A stretch of DNA of 11,920 bases from contig JBHHYS010000070.1 in the NCBI GenBank assembly GCA_046757645.1, positions 1-11,920 on the forward strand, in the 5' to 3' direction. The notes under the pieces were generated by a model. That model searched no databases. It saw only the letters and a list, made by a program, of their open reading frames with translations, and was not told the origin of the DNA. The position numbers and the translations under genes are program-made. This document shows positions 1-6,063 of the stretch, piece after piece (the first letter of the stretch is position 1; every line of letters begins with the position of its first letter). The stretch is from JBHHYS01 sp046757645 (GTDB lineage Bacteria; Acidobacteriota; Terriglobia; Acidiferrales; 2-02-FULL-67-57).

Positions 1-46
1 GCTCCCGGCTTGCATCCGCGGCGGTTTCGAGCGAATCTAGGCCGCC

Positions 47-1009
47 GTGGACGAGGCCATCCAGTTCCTGTTGCAGCACGGCTACTTGGTGCTGTTCGTT
101 TTCGTGTTGGCCGAGCAGATGGGCCTGCCGCTGCCCGCCATTCCGGCTCTGCTGGCGATGGGCGCGCTGGCCGGCGCCGGCCAACTCTCCTACCCGCTGG
201 CGTTGCTCACGGCCGTGGCGGCTTCGCTGCTGAGCGACCTCACCTGGTATCAGCTTGGCCGCCACCGCGGCCACTCCGTGCTGAACCTGCTCTGCCGGAT
301 TTCGCTCGAACCCGACTCCTGTGTCCGCCGCACCCAAAGCGTCATTGCCCGCCACGGCGCCCCCACCCTGCTCTTCGCCAAGTTCGTCCCCGGACTGAAC
401 ACCGTGGCGCCGCCGCTGGCGGGGATGATTGGCATGCGGTTGACCCGCTTTGCGCTCTGGGACGCCGGAGGTGCGTTTTTCTGGGCGGGCGGGTTCAGCG
501 GCCTGGGCTACCTCTTCCGCGAGCAGCTCGAGCGCCTGGCCGTTTACGCCACGCACCTGGGCACCGGCTTGGGTCTCGGGCTGGGGGCGGCGCTGGCCGC
601 CTACCTCGGCTGGAAGTATCTCCAGCGGCAGCGTTTCCTCCGCCAGCTCTGGATCGCCCGCATCACCCCGGAGGAGCTCAAGCGAAAGCTGGAGGCGGGC
701 GAGGATGTTGTGGTTGTGGACCTCCGCCATTCGCTCGAATTCGATGCCGACAACGCCAAAATCCCCGGCGCCCTCCACCTGCTCCCCGAAGAACTCGACC
801 CCCGCCATCAGGAGATTCCCCGCGACCGCGAGGTGGTGCTCTATTGCACTTGACCCAACGAGGCCACCAGCGCCCGGGTGGCGCTGCTCCTCCGCCGCCA
901 CGGCATTGCCCGCGTCCGCCCCCTCGCCGGTGGCCTGGCCGCTTGGCGCGCCCGCGGCTTTCCCCTCGAACCCCCCACGCCGCCCCTGGCGGAGGTCGTG
1001 CCCGGGTGA
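47..1009 (+). CDS. DedA-family membrane protein fused to rhodanese domain, candidate selenoprotein (internal TGA at 851-853)
   Basis: The N-terminal part (about residues 1-200) is a DedA/SNARE-associated inner-membrane domain. It shows the AEQMGLPLPAIP motif near the start, SDLTWYQLGRHRG, and FAKFVPGLNTVAPPLAG, with several hydrophobic segments. A linker leads into a rhodanese domain (about 205-320) with VVVDLRHSLEF, IPGALHL and the active-site strand VVLYCT. At residue 269 the codon is TGA. The frame then continues with PNEATSARVALLL and GGLAAWRARGFPLE, the normal end of a rhodanese fold, to a second TGA at 1007-1009, giving 320 aa. From memory, homologous fusions read YCxCPNEA here, so the TGA replaces a conserved Cys two residues after the catalytic Cys267. 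Selenocysteine is the favoured reading; a pseudogene or sequencing error is the alternative. The GTG start fits the usual DedA N-terminus, but no clear ribosome site precedes it. DedA proteins are linked to lipid carrier transport; the role of the rhodanese is unknown. Confidence 0.82.
851..892 (+). promoter_or_regulatory. Candidate selenocysteine codon plus bacterial SECIS-like stem-loop
   Basis: The in-frame TGA (851-853) is followed by a two-part hairpin. GAGG (860-863) pairs with CCTC (889-892). After an asymmetric internal loop (CCAC/CT), CAGCGCC (868-874) pairs perfectly with GGCGCTG (880-886) around a five-base loop, CGGGT (875-879). The apical loop starts 21 bases after the TGA and has G as its second base. 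As I remember the bacterial SECIS model, it wants an apical loop roughly 16-37 bases downstream with a G among its first two bases, so this fits. GC-rich coding DNA forms hairpins easily, so the fold alone is not proof. A competing fold pairs GCCACC (863-868) with GGTGGC (877-882). Confidence 0.45.
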
Positions 1010-1023
1010 AAAACTTTTACCGG

Positions 1024-1075
1024 CCGGGGACGATGAGCCGCGGCTCCCGCCCGGCGGTGGCTTCGGCGGGCAACT
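1024..1075. repeat. Left copy of 52-bp direct repeat (duplicated 3' end of convergent gene)
   Basis: This is identical over 52 bases to 2754-2805. Position 1023 (g) against 2753 (a), and 1076 (t) against 2806 (g), set the limits. Read on the minus strand it encodes LPAEATAGREPRLIVPG, the C-terminal tail of the gene at 2747-3442. Outside the repeat it continues into Arg and a TAA stop at 1017-1019, which is probably the ancestral end of that gene. Confidence 0.9.
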
Positions 1076-1122
1076 TAGTTACACAATCCCCTGATCCTAC
1101 CGTGGCCGATTTTGCCCGAGTA

Positions 1123-1131
1123 TGGTATATT
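1123..1131 (+). promoter_or_regulatory. Possible extended -10 promoter of the methyltransferase gene
   Basis: TG-G-TATATT (1123-1131) resembles an extended -10 element in an AT-rich patch just inside the left repeat. The hexamer 17 bases upstream (TGGCCG, 1103-1108) matches the -35 consensus poorly. Transcription would start near 1138, only a few bases before the chosen ATG at 1146, giving an almost leaderless mRNA. No controller-protein box is evident. This is weak evidence based on motif alone. Confidence 0.25.
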
Positions 1132-1145
1132 CCCGGAAAAGCTCC

Positions 1146-2057
1146 ATGTCTAGCAAAGGTATAACTCGCTATCTCGATTCGATTGTCGAGGGCGATTGCC
1201 GCGAGATTTTGCCGCAACTGCCTTCCGACTCTATCGGCCTCATAATGACGTCACCACCGTACGCAGACAACCGCCGCGGATCGTATGTCGGCACGAGGCC
1301 AGCCAACTACGTAGAATGGTTTTTGCCAATTGGTCAGGAGTTAAAGCGTGTCCTAAAGCCAAGCGGCTCTTTTATCCTTAACATAAAGGAAAGGGTGGTT
1401 TCAGGAGAGAGACACCCCTACGTACTGAACCTTATCCTCCATCTCCGAGAACAAGGATGGCTCTGGATTGAGGAGTACATCTGGCATAAGAAAAACTGCT
1501 ATCCCGGCCGCTGGCCCAATCGCTTTCGTGATGCTTGGGAAAGGTGCCTCCATTTTACCCGCAACAGGAAGTTCAACATGTATCAGGATGCCGTGATGGT
1601 TCCGATGGGGGATTGGCGTCACAGCCGGCTGCGCCGTCTCAGCGCGACCGACAAACGACGTGACAACTCGCGAGTAAGGAGTGGGTTTGGGAAGAAAGTT
1701 GCCAATTGGGTCGGGCGGGACAAAGCTTACCCTACGAATGTCCTCCACATGGCTACGGAATGCAGCAATCGCCGTCACGCAGCCACATTCCCACCCGAAC
1801 TACCTGCTTGGTTCATTGGTCTCTTCACGAAGCCAGGTGAAATCGTTCTAGACCCCTTTTTGGGGTCAGGTTCCACGGCAGTTGCGTGTCAGCAATTTGG
1901 TCGGCACTTCATCGGTATCGAGATCAACCCAGGGTTCTGTAAGGTGGCTCGCAACCGTCTCTGGGGCGTAAAGGAGAAAGCACTTTGGGATTTGCTCCCC
2001 CGCGATGCTGATGGACACAAAGAAGCTAGAGAAACTAGTCAAGCGCAGCCTCGATAG
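1146..2057 (+). CDS. Type II site-specific DNA methyltransferase, beta class (probably N4-cytosine)
   Basis: This 303-aa protein would transfer a methyl group from S-adenosylmethionine to a specific DNA site and so protect the host from the endonuclease encoded just downstream. Catalytic motif IV, TSPPY (35-39), comes before the SAM-binding motif I, DPFLGSGST (236-244), which is the beta-class order. The SPPY form is typical of N4-cytosine enzymes. The stretches VLKPSGSFILNIKE, WHKKNCYPGRWPNRFRDAWE and YPTNVLHMATECSN are characteristic of type II methyltransferases of this kind. IGIEINPGFCKVARNRL near the end fits the fold around the SAM pocket. The start at 1146 is chosen over the in-frame ATG at 1122 because GGAA (1135-1138) lies seven bases upstream. 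The 3' end overlaps the endonuclease gene. Base composition is unlike the neighbours, which fits horizontal transfer. The recognition sequence cannot be read from the protein. Confidence 0.9.
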   Translation: MSSKGITRYLDSIVEGDCREILPQLPSDSIGLIMTSPPYADNRRGSYVGTRPANYVEWFLPIGQELKRVLKPSGSFILNIKERVVSGERHPYVLNLILHLREQGWLWIEEYIWHKKNCYPGRWPNRFRDAWERCLHFTRNRKFNMYQDAVMVPMGDWRHSRLRRLSATDKRRDNSRVRSGFGKKVANWVGRDKAYPTNVLHMATECSNRRHAATFPPELPAWFIGLFTKPGEIVLDPFLGSGSTAVACQQFGRHFIGIEINPGFCKVARNRLWGVKEKALWDLLPRDADGHKEARETSQAQPR

Positions 2058-2766
2058 CTTCTACGCCCGTCGTCTCGACGGCTTAGAAAGTCTCCCCCTA
2101 AAGAAGATTCTTCGGCGCAAGAATCCTTATCTTTTCCGAGCTACAGGCTTGCAGAAAGCCTCTGAGGTGATCGAAAGCTTACTCGCTGCCTACATGTCAG
2201 CATCTGATGAGGGAATTTTTGGCGATGCGTTTTTCGAACCCATTGCCCAGATGGCAAGCGGTGGAACTGTCTCGCCGAGCGAAGGCGTCGACGTTGCTAT
2301 TGAAACGAGAAAGCGCTATTTGGCCGTGGCCGTCAAGTCCGGCCCGAACATATTCAATGCCAGCCAGAAGAAGCGACAGCACGAGGAATTTGTCGCTCTG
2401 CGCAATAGACTCATGAAGCTGCACAAGCCGTTCGATGCCCTGCTCGGCCATGGGTACGGTAGGAAACGATCACAGCCAACGAAGACCAAGATCTACCGCG
2501 AGCGCTCAGGACAGGAGTTTTGGGAAGAACTTACCGGAGACCCGGATTTCTATCTAAAGCTCGTTCGCGTCATGAAGAATCATCCTGCTAAACACCGCCC
2601 TGTGTACCAAAGAGCGTGGAGCAACGCAGTGAATCGATTCACTCGAGAGTTTTTGCAGGATTTTTGTCGACCTAGTGGGGAAATTGAGTGGGAGAAACTC
2701 GTCGCCTTCAATAGCGGCAAGCGTTCCGAGGAGCGGAGAGAGTCTTCTAGGCACCGGGGACGATGA
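2005..2766 (+). CDS. Type II restriction endonuclease, PmeII-like
   Basis: The 253-aa product is the nuclease partner of the upstream methyltransferase. From memory, the core resembles PmeII-type endonucleases: LKKILRRKNPYLFRATG near the N-terminus, a segment around IFGDAFFEPIA (71-81), GVDVAIETRKRYLAVAVKSG with D96 and K111, then SGPNIFNASQKK and a later GHGYGRKR. D96 and K111 would be the metal-binding and catalytic residues of a PD-(D/E)xK fold. The usual acidic residue two before the Lys is Ala109 here, so E78 may supply the second acid. The start overlaps the methyltransferase by 53 bases in another frame, suggesting translational coupling; ATG at 2011 is an equally possible start, and neither has a clear ribosome site. 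The stop codon lies 13 bases inside the right 52-bp repeat, so the last residues are encoded by target DNA. The gene also overlaps the 3' end of the opposite-strand neighbour by 20 bases. Confidence 0.78.
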   Translation: MLMDTKKLEKLVKRSLDSFYARRLDGLESLPLKKILRRKNPYLFRATGLQKASEVIESLLAAYMSASDEGIFGDAFFEPIAQMASGGTVSPSEGVDVAIETRKRYLAVAVKSGPNIFNASQKKRQHEEFVALRNRLMKLHKPFDALLGHGYGRKRSQPTKTKIYRERSGQEFWEELTGDPDFYLKLVRVMKNHPAKHRPVYQRAWSNAVNRFTREFLQDFCRPSGEIEWEKLVAFNSGKRSEERRESSRHRGR

Positions 2767-3442
2767 GCCGCGGCTCCCGCCCGGCGGTGGCTTCGGCGGG
2801 CAACTGCGCGCGCAAGAACCCCAGGTAGCGGCGAGAAAGCGGCCGCCCGTTCGCCTCCAGTTGACCCAGTCGCCGCAAGAAGACCACCGCGCGCAGCACC
2901 TCGCCCGGGCGCACGCTCATACCCGTGCGTTTCTGCTGCTCCTCCGCGTAGTGGTTCAAGTAGCTCTGCGCGGCCGCGTAGACGACGCGGGCCGCCGCGC
3001 TCTCCGGGGGCTTCTCGTAATAGAGGCCCGACTCGAGCGTCTGATAGCTCTGCGCCAGGGCATCGAGCGCGGCCAGCACGTCGGGGTCGCGCACTTCGCT
3101 GTGCTCGCCGGCGAAGCGCACAATCAGCAGGCTCAGCCCGGCGATTAACTCCTGCTTCTCCTGCAGAAAATCCGCGTCAATCTCCACGGTGGCAAAGGCC
3201 AGCTCGCTGCGGGCGGGGCGCGCTCGCCCGACCCCGCGCCTCTCCACCGGGCGCTGGGTTTGGTAGCGGTGGGCGGCGATCAGGTAGGGGCAGTCGCCCG
3301 GGCAGTCGATCCTCACCTCGCGCTCCGCGCCGCAGCACGGCGCGCAGATCCTCTCCGGCTTGCCCGCCCAAGGGCTCCGGGGCAGGCCCGGGCAGGACCG
3401 CTTGGCGGTGCGACGCTCGCAGATGGGACACTTTGTGGGCAT
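2747..3442 (-). CDS. Conserved hypothetical Cys-rich (ICxxCC) protein
   Basis: The 231-aa product opens with a dense Cys cluster that looks like a small zinc-binding module: C5-P-I-C8, C17, I-C33-A-P-C36-C37, C47-P-G-D-C51-P-Y-L. I recognise this N-terminal pattern from uncharacterised proteins of Acidobacteriota and relatives but know no function. The rest (about 70-231) is predicted mainly helical, with a Tyr-rich segment around YQTLESGLYYEK. The C-terminus EPRLIVPG is encoded by the right 52-bp repeat. The present end PGA-stop differs from the end PGR-stop preserved beside the left repeat, so the insertion changed the last residue and the stop codon. No good ribosome site is visible upstream of the ATG. 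Restoring the pre-insertion order would put this gene eight bases from the DedA-rhodanese gene, convergent to it. Confidence 0.8.
   Translation of the reverse strand: MPTKCPICERRTAKRSCPGLPRSPWAGKPERICAPCCGAEREVRIDCPGDCPYLIAAHRYQTQRPVERRGVGRARPARSELAFATVEIDADFLQEKQELIAGLSLLIVRFAGEHSEVRDPDVLAALDALAQSYQTLESGLYYEKPPESAAARVVYAAAQSYLNHYAEEQQKRTGMSVRPGEVLRAVVFLRRLGQLEANGRPLSRRYLGFLRAQLPAEATAGREPRLIVPGA
2754..2805. repeat. Right copy of 52-bp direct repeat
   Basis: This is identical to 1024-1075 at an offset of 1730 bases. It contains the 3' end of the Cys-rich gene (minus strand) and, on the plus strand, the stop codon of the restriction endonuclease (2764-2766). It is probably one of two copies created when the restriction-modification cassette entered. 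Confidence 0.9.
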
Positions 3443-3483
3443 CGCTGATTCTGCGCTCAGGGAATCTTCTCGCGCAAGGCCTC

Positions 3484-3588
3484 TGTCATTCTGAGCGCCG
3501 CGAAAAATCTCTCTTGAGATGCCCTTCGACAGAGCTCAGGGCACCCCGAGCGAAAGTCGAGGGGTGCTTCACTTCGTTCAGCATGACA
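3484..3588. repeat. Palindromic interspersed repeat (REP/MITE-like)
   Basis: The ends form an imperfect inverted repeat: TGTCATTCTGAGC (3484-3496) against GTTCAGCATGACA (3576-3588), with two mismatches in the arms. Inside is a hairpin with a perfect 7-bp stem, GCACCCC (3541-3547) and GGGGTGC (3561-3567), plus the phrase CCCTTCGACAGAGCTCAGGG. From memory, such TGTCATTCTGAGCG...TTCAGCATGACA elements are scattered between genes in many Acidobacteriota and other environmental genomes. No coding function is seen. Confidence 0.65.
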
Positions 3589-3593
3589 ACCGA

Positions 3594-3612
3594 GCGCGAA
3601 GAGGCTTCGCGC
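3594..3612. other. Short perfect hairpin, possible weak terminator
   Basis: GCGCGAAG (3594-3601) and CTTCGCGC (3605-3612) form a perfect 8-bp stem around AGG. It lies just beyond the interspersed repeat and about 80 bases past the stop of the minus-strand gene at 3690-4262. Neither side has a T-run, so intrinsic termination is uncertain. Confidence 0.35.
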
Positions 3613-3689
3613 CGTATGAGGGAATTCGCTGGAGTAGGCTTTACCCGGGGGAAGCGGGTGGGGCATGCTCGCGGCGGCGGCCGAACAAC

Positions 3690-4262
3690 TCACGAACCGC
3701 CTTCGGCTTCCAGTGTGGCCCGCAGCCGCCGGTAGTAGTCTGCCTGGAAGCGTTCCAAGTCTTGCTTCACCAGGTTCAGCCCGAAGACGCACAGCTCGAA
3801 GCTCTCCGACAACTGCCGGAACAGCGGCGCCTCCCCCCGGTACTCGAATTGGTTAAACGAGGAAACGATGGCGTAGGACTCCTTGCCGGCCTGGACGTAG
3901 TCGAGCAGCGCATCCAGGCGGGGAAAGGCTCGGCGGCGGCGCCGCACCGCGACGCTCTCGGGGAACATCCCGGTCATGAAGAGCGTGTAGTCCCCGATCT
4001 GCTTCCGCACCGCGCGTTCGCGGTCGAAGGAGCCCTCCGGGCCGAGCGGGTCTGACTCCAGCAGCATCTCGCCCAGGTCGTCCAGCGGCTGCCCGCGCAG
4101 GCTGCGAATCCGGTAGAGGCTGTCCACGTGGGTGAAGTCGGTGAGCAGCGCGGATACATAGCTGGCCACCCGGGGATCCTGCACGCGCACGTCGTCGAAG
4201 AAGTGCCGCTCCACCAGCTCGGCGAAGAGCCGCCGCAAAGGATGGCTGCGCGCGATTCGCAT
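3690..4262 (-). CDS. Conserved hypothetical protein
   Basis: The 190-aa product has no domain I can name. It has a helical look, a YRIRSLRGQPLDDLGEMLLE segment in the first half, and IGDYTLFMTGMFPE in the middle. A basic run (AVRRRRRAF) follows, then a hydrophobic stretch around SFELCVFGLNLVKQDLERF near the end. I recall IGDFTLFxTGxxPE-type hypothetical proteins in Acidobacteriota and deltaproteobacterial genomes, none with a known role. There is no signal peptide or clear membrane helix. The start is well supported: GGGAGG (complement of 4270-4275) lies seven bases before the ATG. It runs in the same direction as the Cys-rich gene but is separated from it by about 250 bases with a repeat, so a shared operon is doubtful. 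Confidence 0.75.
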   Translation of the reverse strand: MRIARSHPLRRLFAELVERHFFDDVRVQDPRVASYVSALLTDFTHVDSLYRIRSLRGQPLDDLGEMLLESDPLGPEGSFDRERAVRKQIGDYTLFMTGMFPESVAVRRRRRAFPRLDALLDYVQAGKESYAIVSSFNQFEYRGEAPLFRQLSESFELCVFGLNLVKQDLERFQADYYRRLRATLEAEGGS

Positions 4263-4392
4263 CCGCCTACCTCCCTATGGTAATTCGATGCGGAGACGCC
4301 TTCAAGGGCGGCCCACCCCGCGGAAATCGAGCTTTCTCAAAATCCGCCGGTTCCAGGAGGGCCTCAGCCGGAGCTGCCGGCGCGGCTAACGC

Positions 4393-4761
4393 TTGGCGCC
4401 TTCCGGCGTCCAATTGCTGAGAGGTCCGAGGGCGCGCCCAGCCGCACGCTTCATCGACGATCCGCGCGTCGTGCACTTCTCCGACCCGGAGGCCGCCCGG
4501 GGCAAGCTCTACGGACAAATCCTCGAGTTGCCGGGTGCAGCCACTGCCTGGGATGCCTATTCAGTCTTTGATGCCGAGGTGCGCTGGGCGCAAAACCCGG
4601 CGTCGCCCACCCGTTGGATGCACCCACTGGGTGCCGGCCCGCCGGACCTTCACCTCGACGCCAAGACGCTGGCTGGTGGGGTCGAAAATCTCCTGGGGAT
4701 CACCTCCGATATGCTCCTTTTTCCCTGGCGACGCCGCCCGGCCATCGCCTATAATGGGTGA
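4393..4761 (+). pseudogene. 5'-truncated remnant of a conserved (possibly thioredoxin-like) hypothetical gene
   Basis: The readable frame gives RFIDDPRVVHFSDPEAARGK, a WDAYSVFDAEVRW motif, WMHPLGAGPPD and HLDAKTLAGGVENLL. From memory this matches the C-terminal half of a family whose N-terminal half is thioredoxin-like. That missing half would carry a VLxVWEPxLxTDW segment. The frame is closed by TAA at 4387-4389, and the first available start is a TTG (4393) without a ribosome site. I see no matching N-terminal half in the other frames of 4263-4392. The rest of 4263-4878 holds only the candidate promoter for the next operon. An intact short gene of unknown role cannot be excluded. Confidence 0.4.
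4750..4755 (+). promoter_or_regulatory. Candidate -10 element upstream of the thiol-redox operon
   Basis: A perfect TATAAT (4750-4755) stands out in GC-rich surroundings 124 bases before the ATG at 4879. The best -35 match (TGGCGA, 4726-4731, 18-base spacer) is weak. Transcription would begin near 4762 and leave a leader of about 117 bases, in which I see no known riboswitch. Confidence 0.35.
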
Positions 4762-4878
4762 TGGCGTAGGGGAGAAAAGGGCGCAGCGAACCTGAGCGGG
4801 GCAGCATCTCATAAAGGTGAGAAGCGCGGCCCGCGCAGCCCAGTTCTGACCCAGGTCGAGCTCTGGTGATTCCCGACT

Positions 4879-6063
4879 ATGGCTGACATCGGTCCTCTGG
4901 TAGCCTTCCTGGCCGGCTTCCTGTCGTTCCTCTCCCCTTGCGTGTTGCCGCTGGTGCCCGGCTACATCTCCTTGATGTCCGGCGTCAGTGTGGAACGACT
5001 GAAGCAAGGCGAGCCCGGCGCCGCCCGGGCGGTGGCAGCCAACGCGGTCATCTTCATCTTGGGTTTTTCGGTGGTGTTCATCGCCATGGGAGCCTCGGCG
5101 AGCGCCGTGGGGGCCTTCCTGAATGAGTACAAGTCGATCCTCTACAAAATCGCCGGGGTGATTATCATTCTCTTCGGCTTCTTCCTTCTGGGGGTGCTCA
5201 AGATCCCGGCGCTCTATCGGGAGAAGCGCTACCACGGCGGGCTGGTCGCCGGCAAGCCGGGAACCTTCTTGCTGGGCTTGGCCTTCGCCTTCGGCTGGAC
5301 CCCCTGCATCGGGCCCATCCTGGGCGCGTTGCTGTTGCTGGCGGCCACCAAAGAAACCGTCGCCGAAGGCGTGCTTCTCCTCGCCATCTACTCGCTCGGC
5401 CTGGGCATTCCCTTCCTGCTCACCGCCCTGGGCATCAACAAGTTCCTCGCCTTCTACCAGGGCTTTCGTCGCCACCTGCAATGGGTGGAACGCTTTGCCG
5501 GCGTGCTCTTGATTGCCGTCGGCCTCCTGGTGGCCACCAACCAGTTGACCTGGCTGGCAAGCTACTTCGCCTTCTTCAACCGCTTCAGCCTGGAGCTGCC
5601 CCTGGCGGCTTCGATCGATTCCCCGGCGAGCTCCGAGCCCCGGGTGGACCGCCGCTTGGCGCCCGATGTCGCCTTGACCCGCGCCGACGGCTCCACGCTG
5701 CGCCTGAGTGAGCTGCGCGGAAAAGTCGTGGTGGTGAACTTCTGGGCGTCGTGGTGCCTGCCCTGTCGGCTGGAAATTCCTTTCTTTAACCAGACCTACC
5801 AGGAGTATGGCCCCCAGGGGGTGGAATTCGTGGGCATCTCGGTGGACGACGGCGGCTGGAAGGACATTGACAATTTCCGCCAGGAAACCCCCATCGAATA
5901 TCTGGTCGTGCTCGACCCCGACAAGAAGGCGGCCGACGCCTTCGGGGGACTGCCCGGACTCCCGGTAACCTTTTTCATTGACCGCCAGGGCCGCATTGCC
6001 TACAAACACGTGGGCATCACCGATATCGACCTCCTGCGCGCGAATATCGAGGCTCTGTTATGA
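4879..6063 (+). CDS. CcdA-type transmembrane electron carrier fused to TlpA/ResA-like thioredoxin domain
   Basis: This 394-aa protein would move reducing equivalents from cytoplasmic thioredoxin across the membrane to outward-facing thiol proteins. The CcdA/DsbD-beta part (about 1-235) has the redox Cys pair in its two hallmark motifs, SPCVLPLVPGY (C21) and WTPCIGPILGA (C143), within six or more hydrophobic segments. The TlpA-like part (about 250-394) contains NFWASWCLPCRLE with the CxxC pair C293/C296, a GISVDD segment and the cis-proline loop GLPVTFF. Placing the thioredoxin domain after CcdA makes it equivalent to the beta and gamma parts of DsbD in one chain. The ATG fits the family N-terminus; GGTGA about nine bases upstream is only a fair ribosome site. 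It leads a cluster with the DsbD-alpha-like gene (stop/start overlap ATGA) and the DUF255 gene. A role in cytochrome c maturation or periplasmic disulfide reduction is inferred. Confidence 0.93.
   Translation: MADIGPLVAFLAGFLSFLSPCVLPLVPGYISLMSGVSVERLKQGEPGAARAVAANAVIFILGFSVVFIAMGASASAVGAFLNEYKSILYKIAGVIIILFGFFLLGVLKIPALYREKRYHGGLVAGKPGTFLLGLAFAFGWTPCIGPILGALLLLAATKETVAEGVLLLAIYSLGLGIPFLLTALGINKFLAFYQGFRRHLQWVERFAGVLLIAVGLLVATNQLTWLASYFAFFNRFSLELPLAASIDSPASSEPRVDRRLAPDVALTRADGSTLRLSELRGKVVVVNFWASWCLPCRLEIPFFNQTYQEYGPQGVEFVGISVDDGGWKDIDNFRQETPIEYLVVLDPDKKAADAFGGLPGLPVTFFIDRQGRIAYKHVGITDIDLLRANIEALL

Larger units (their letters stand above)
1024..2805. mobile_element. Restriction-modification cassette inserted with a 52-bp target duplication
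   Basis: A perfect 52-bp direct repeat bounds 1678 bases that contain only a methyltransferase and a restriction endonuclease. The interior is visibly less GC-rich than the flanks; one 60-base line around 1321 has 26 G/C. No transposase, integrase or terminal inverted repeat is visible. Joining the left flank to the right flank through one repeat copy restores a convergent gene pair: the DedA-rhodanese stop at 1009 and the Cys-rich gene's stop at 1017-1019. Insertion with long target duplication is a mechanism described for restriction-modification gene movement in bacterial genome comparisons. Confidence 0.75.

Noticed and set aside
851..853. TGA as the genuine stop of the DedA-rhodanese gene
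   Set aside because: Stopping here would cut the rhodanese domain in its active-site loop, while the next 51 codons continue the fold in the same frame. Kept only as an alternative.
10..1164. Long plus-strand open frame overlapping the DedA-rhodanese gene
   Set aside because: Its translation is Pro/Arg/Ala-rich low-complexity typical of a shadow frame in GC-rich DNA, and it crosses a clearly recognisable gene in another frame.
1017..1217. Minus-strand 66-codon open frame left of the cassette as a gene
   Set aside because: Its only meaningful part is the duplicated C-terminal tail in the 52-bp repeat; the rest is antisense to the methyltransferase and its upstream region.
4762..4878. Riboswitch in the leader of the thiol-redox operon
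   Set aside because: Only short, unconvincing hairpins such as CTCA/TGAG and GCGC/GCGC are visible; nothing matches a known riboswitch core.
4561..6009. 482-codon minus-strand open frame
   Set aside because: It is antisense to the CcdA-TlpA fusion, rich in Gln, Glu and Gly, without any domain pattern.
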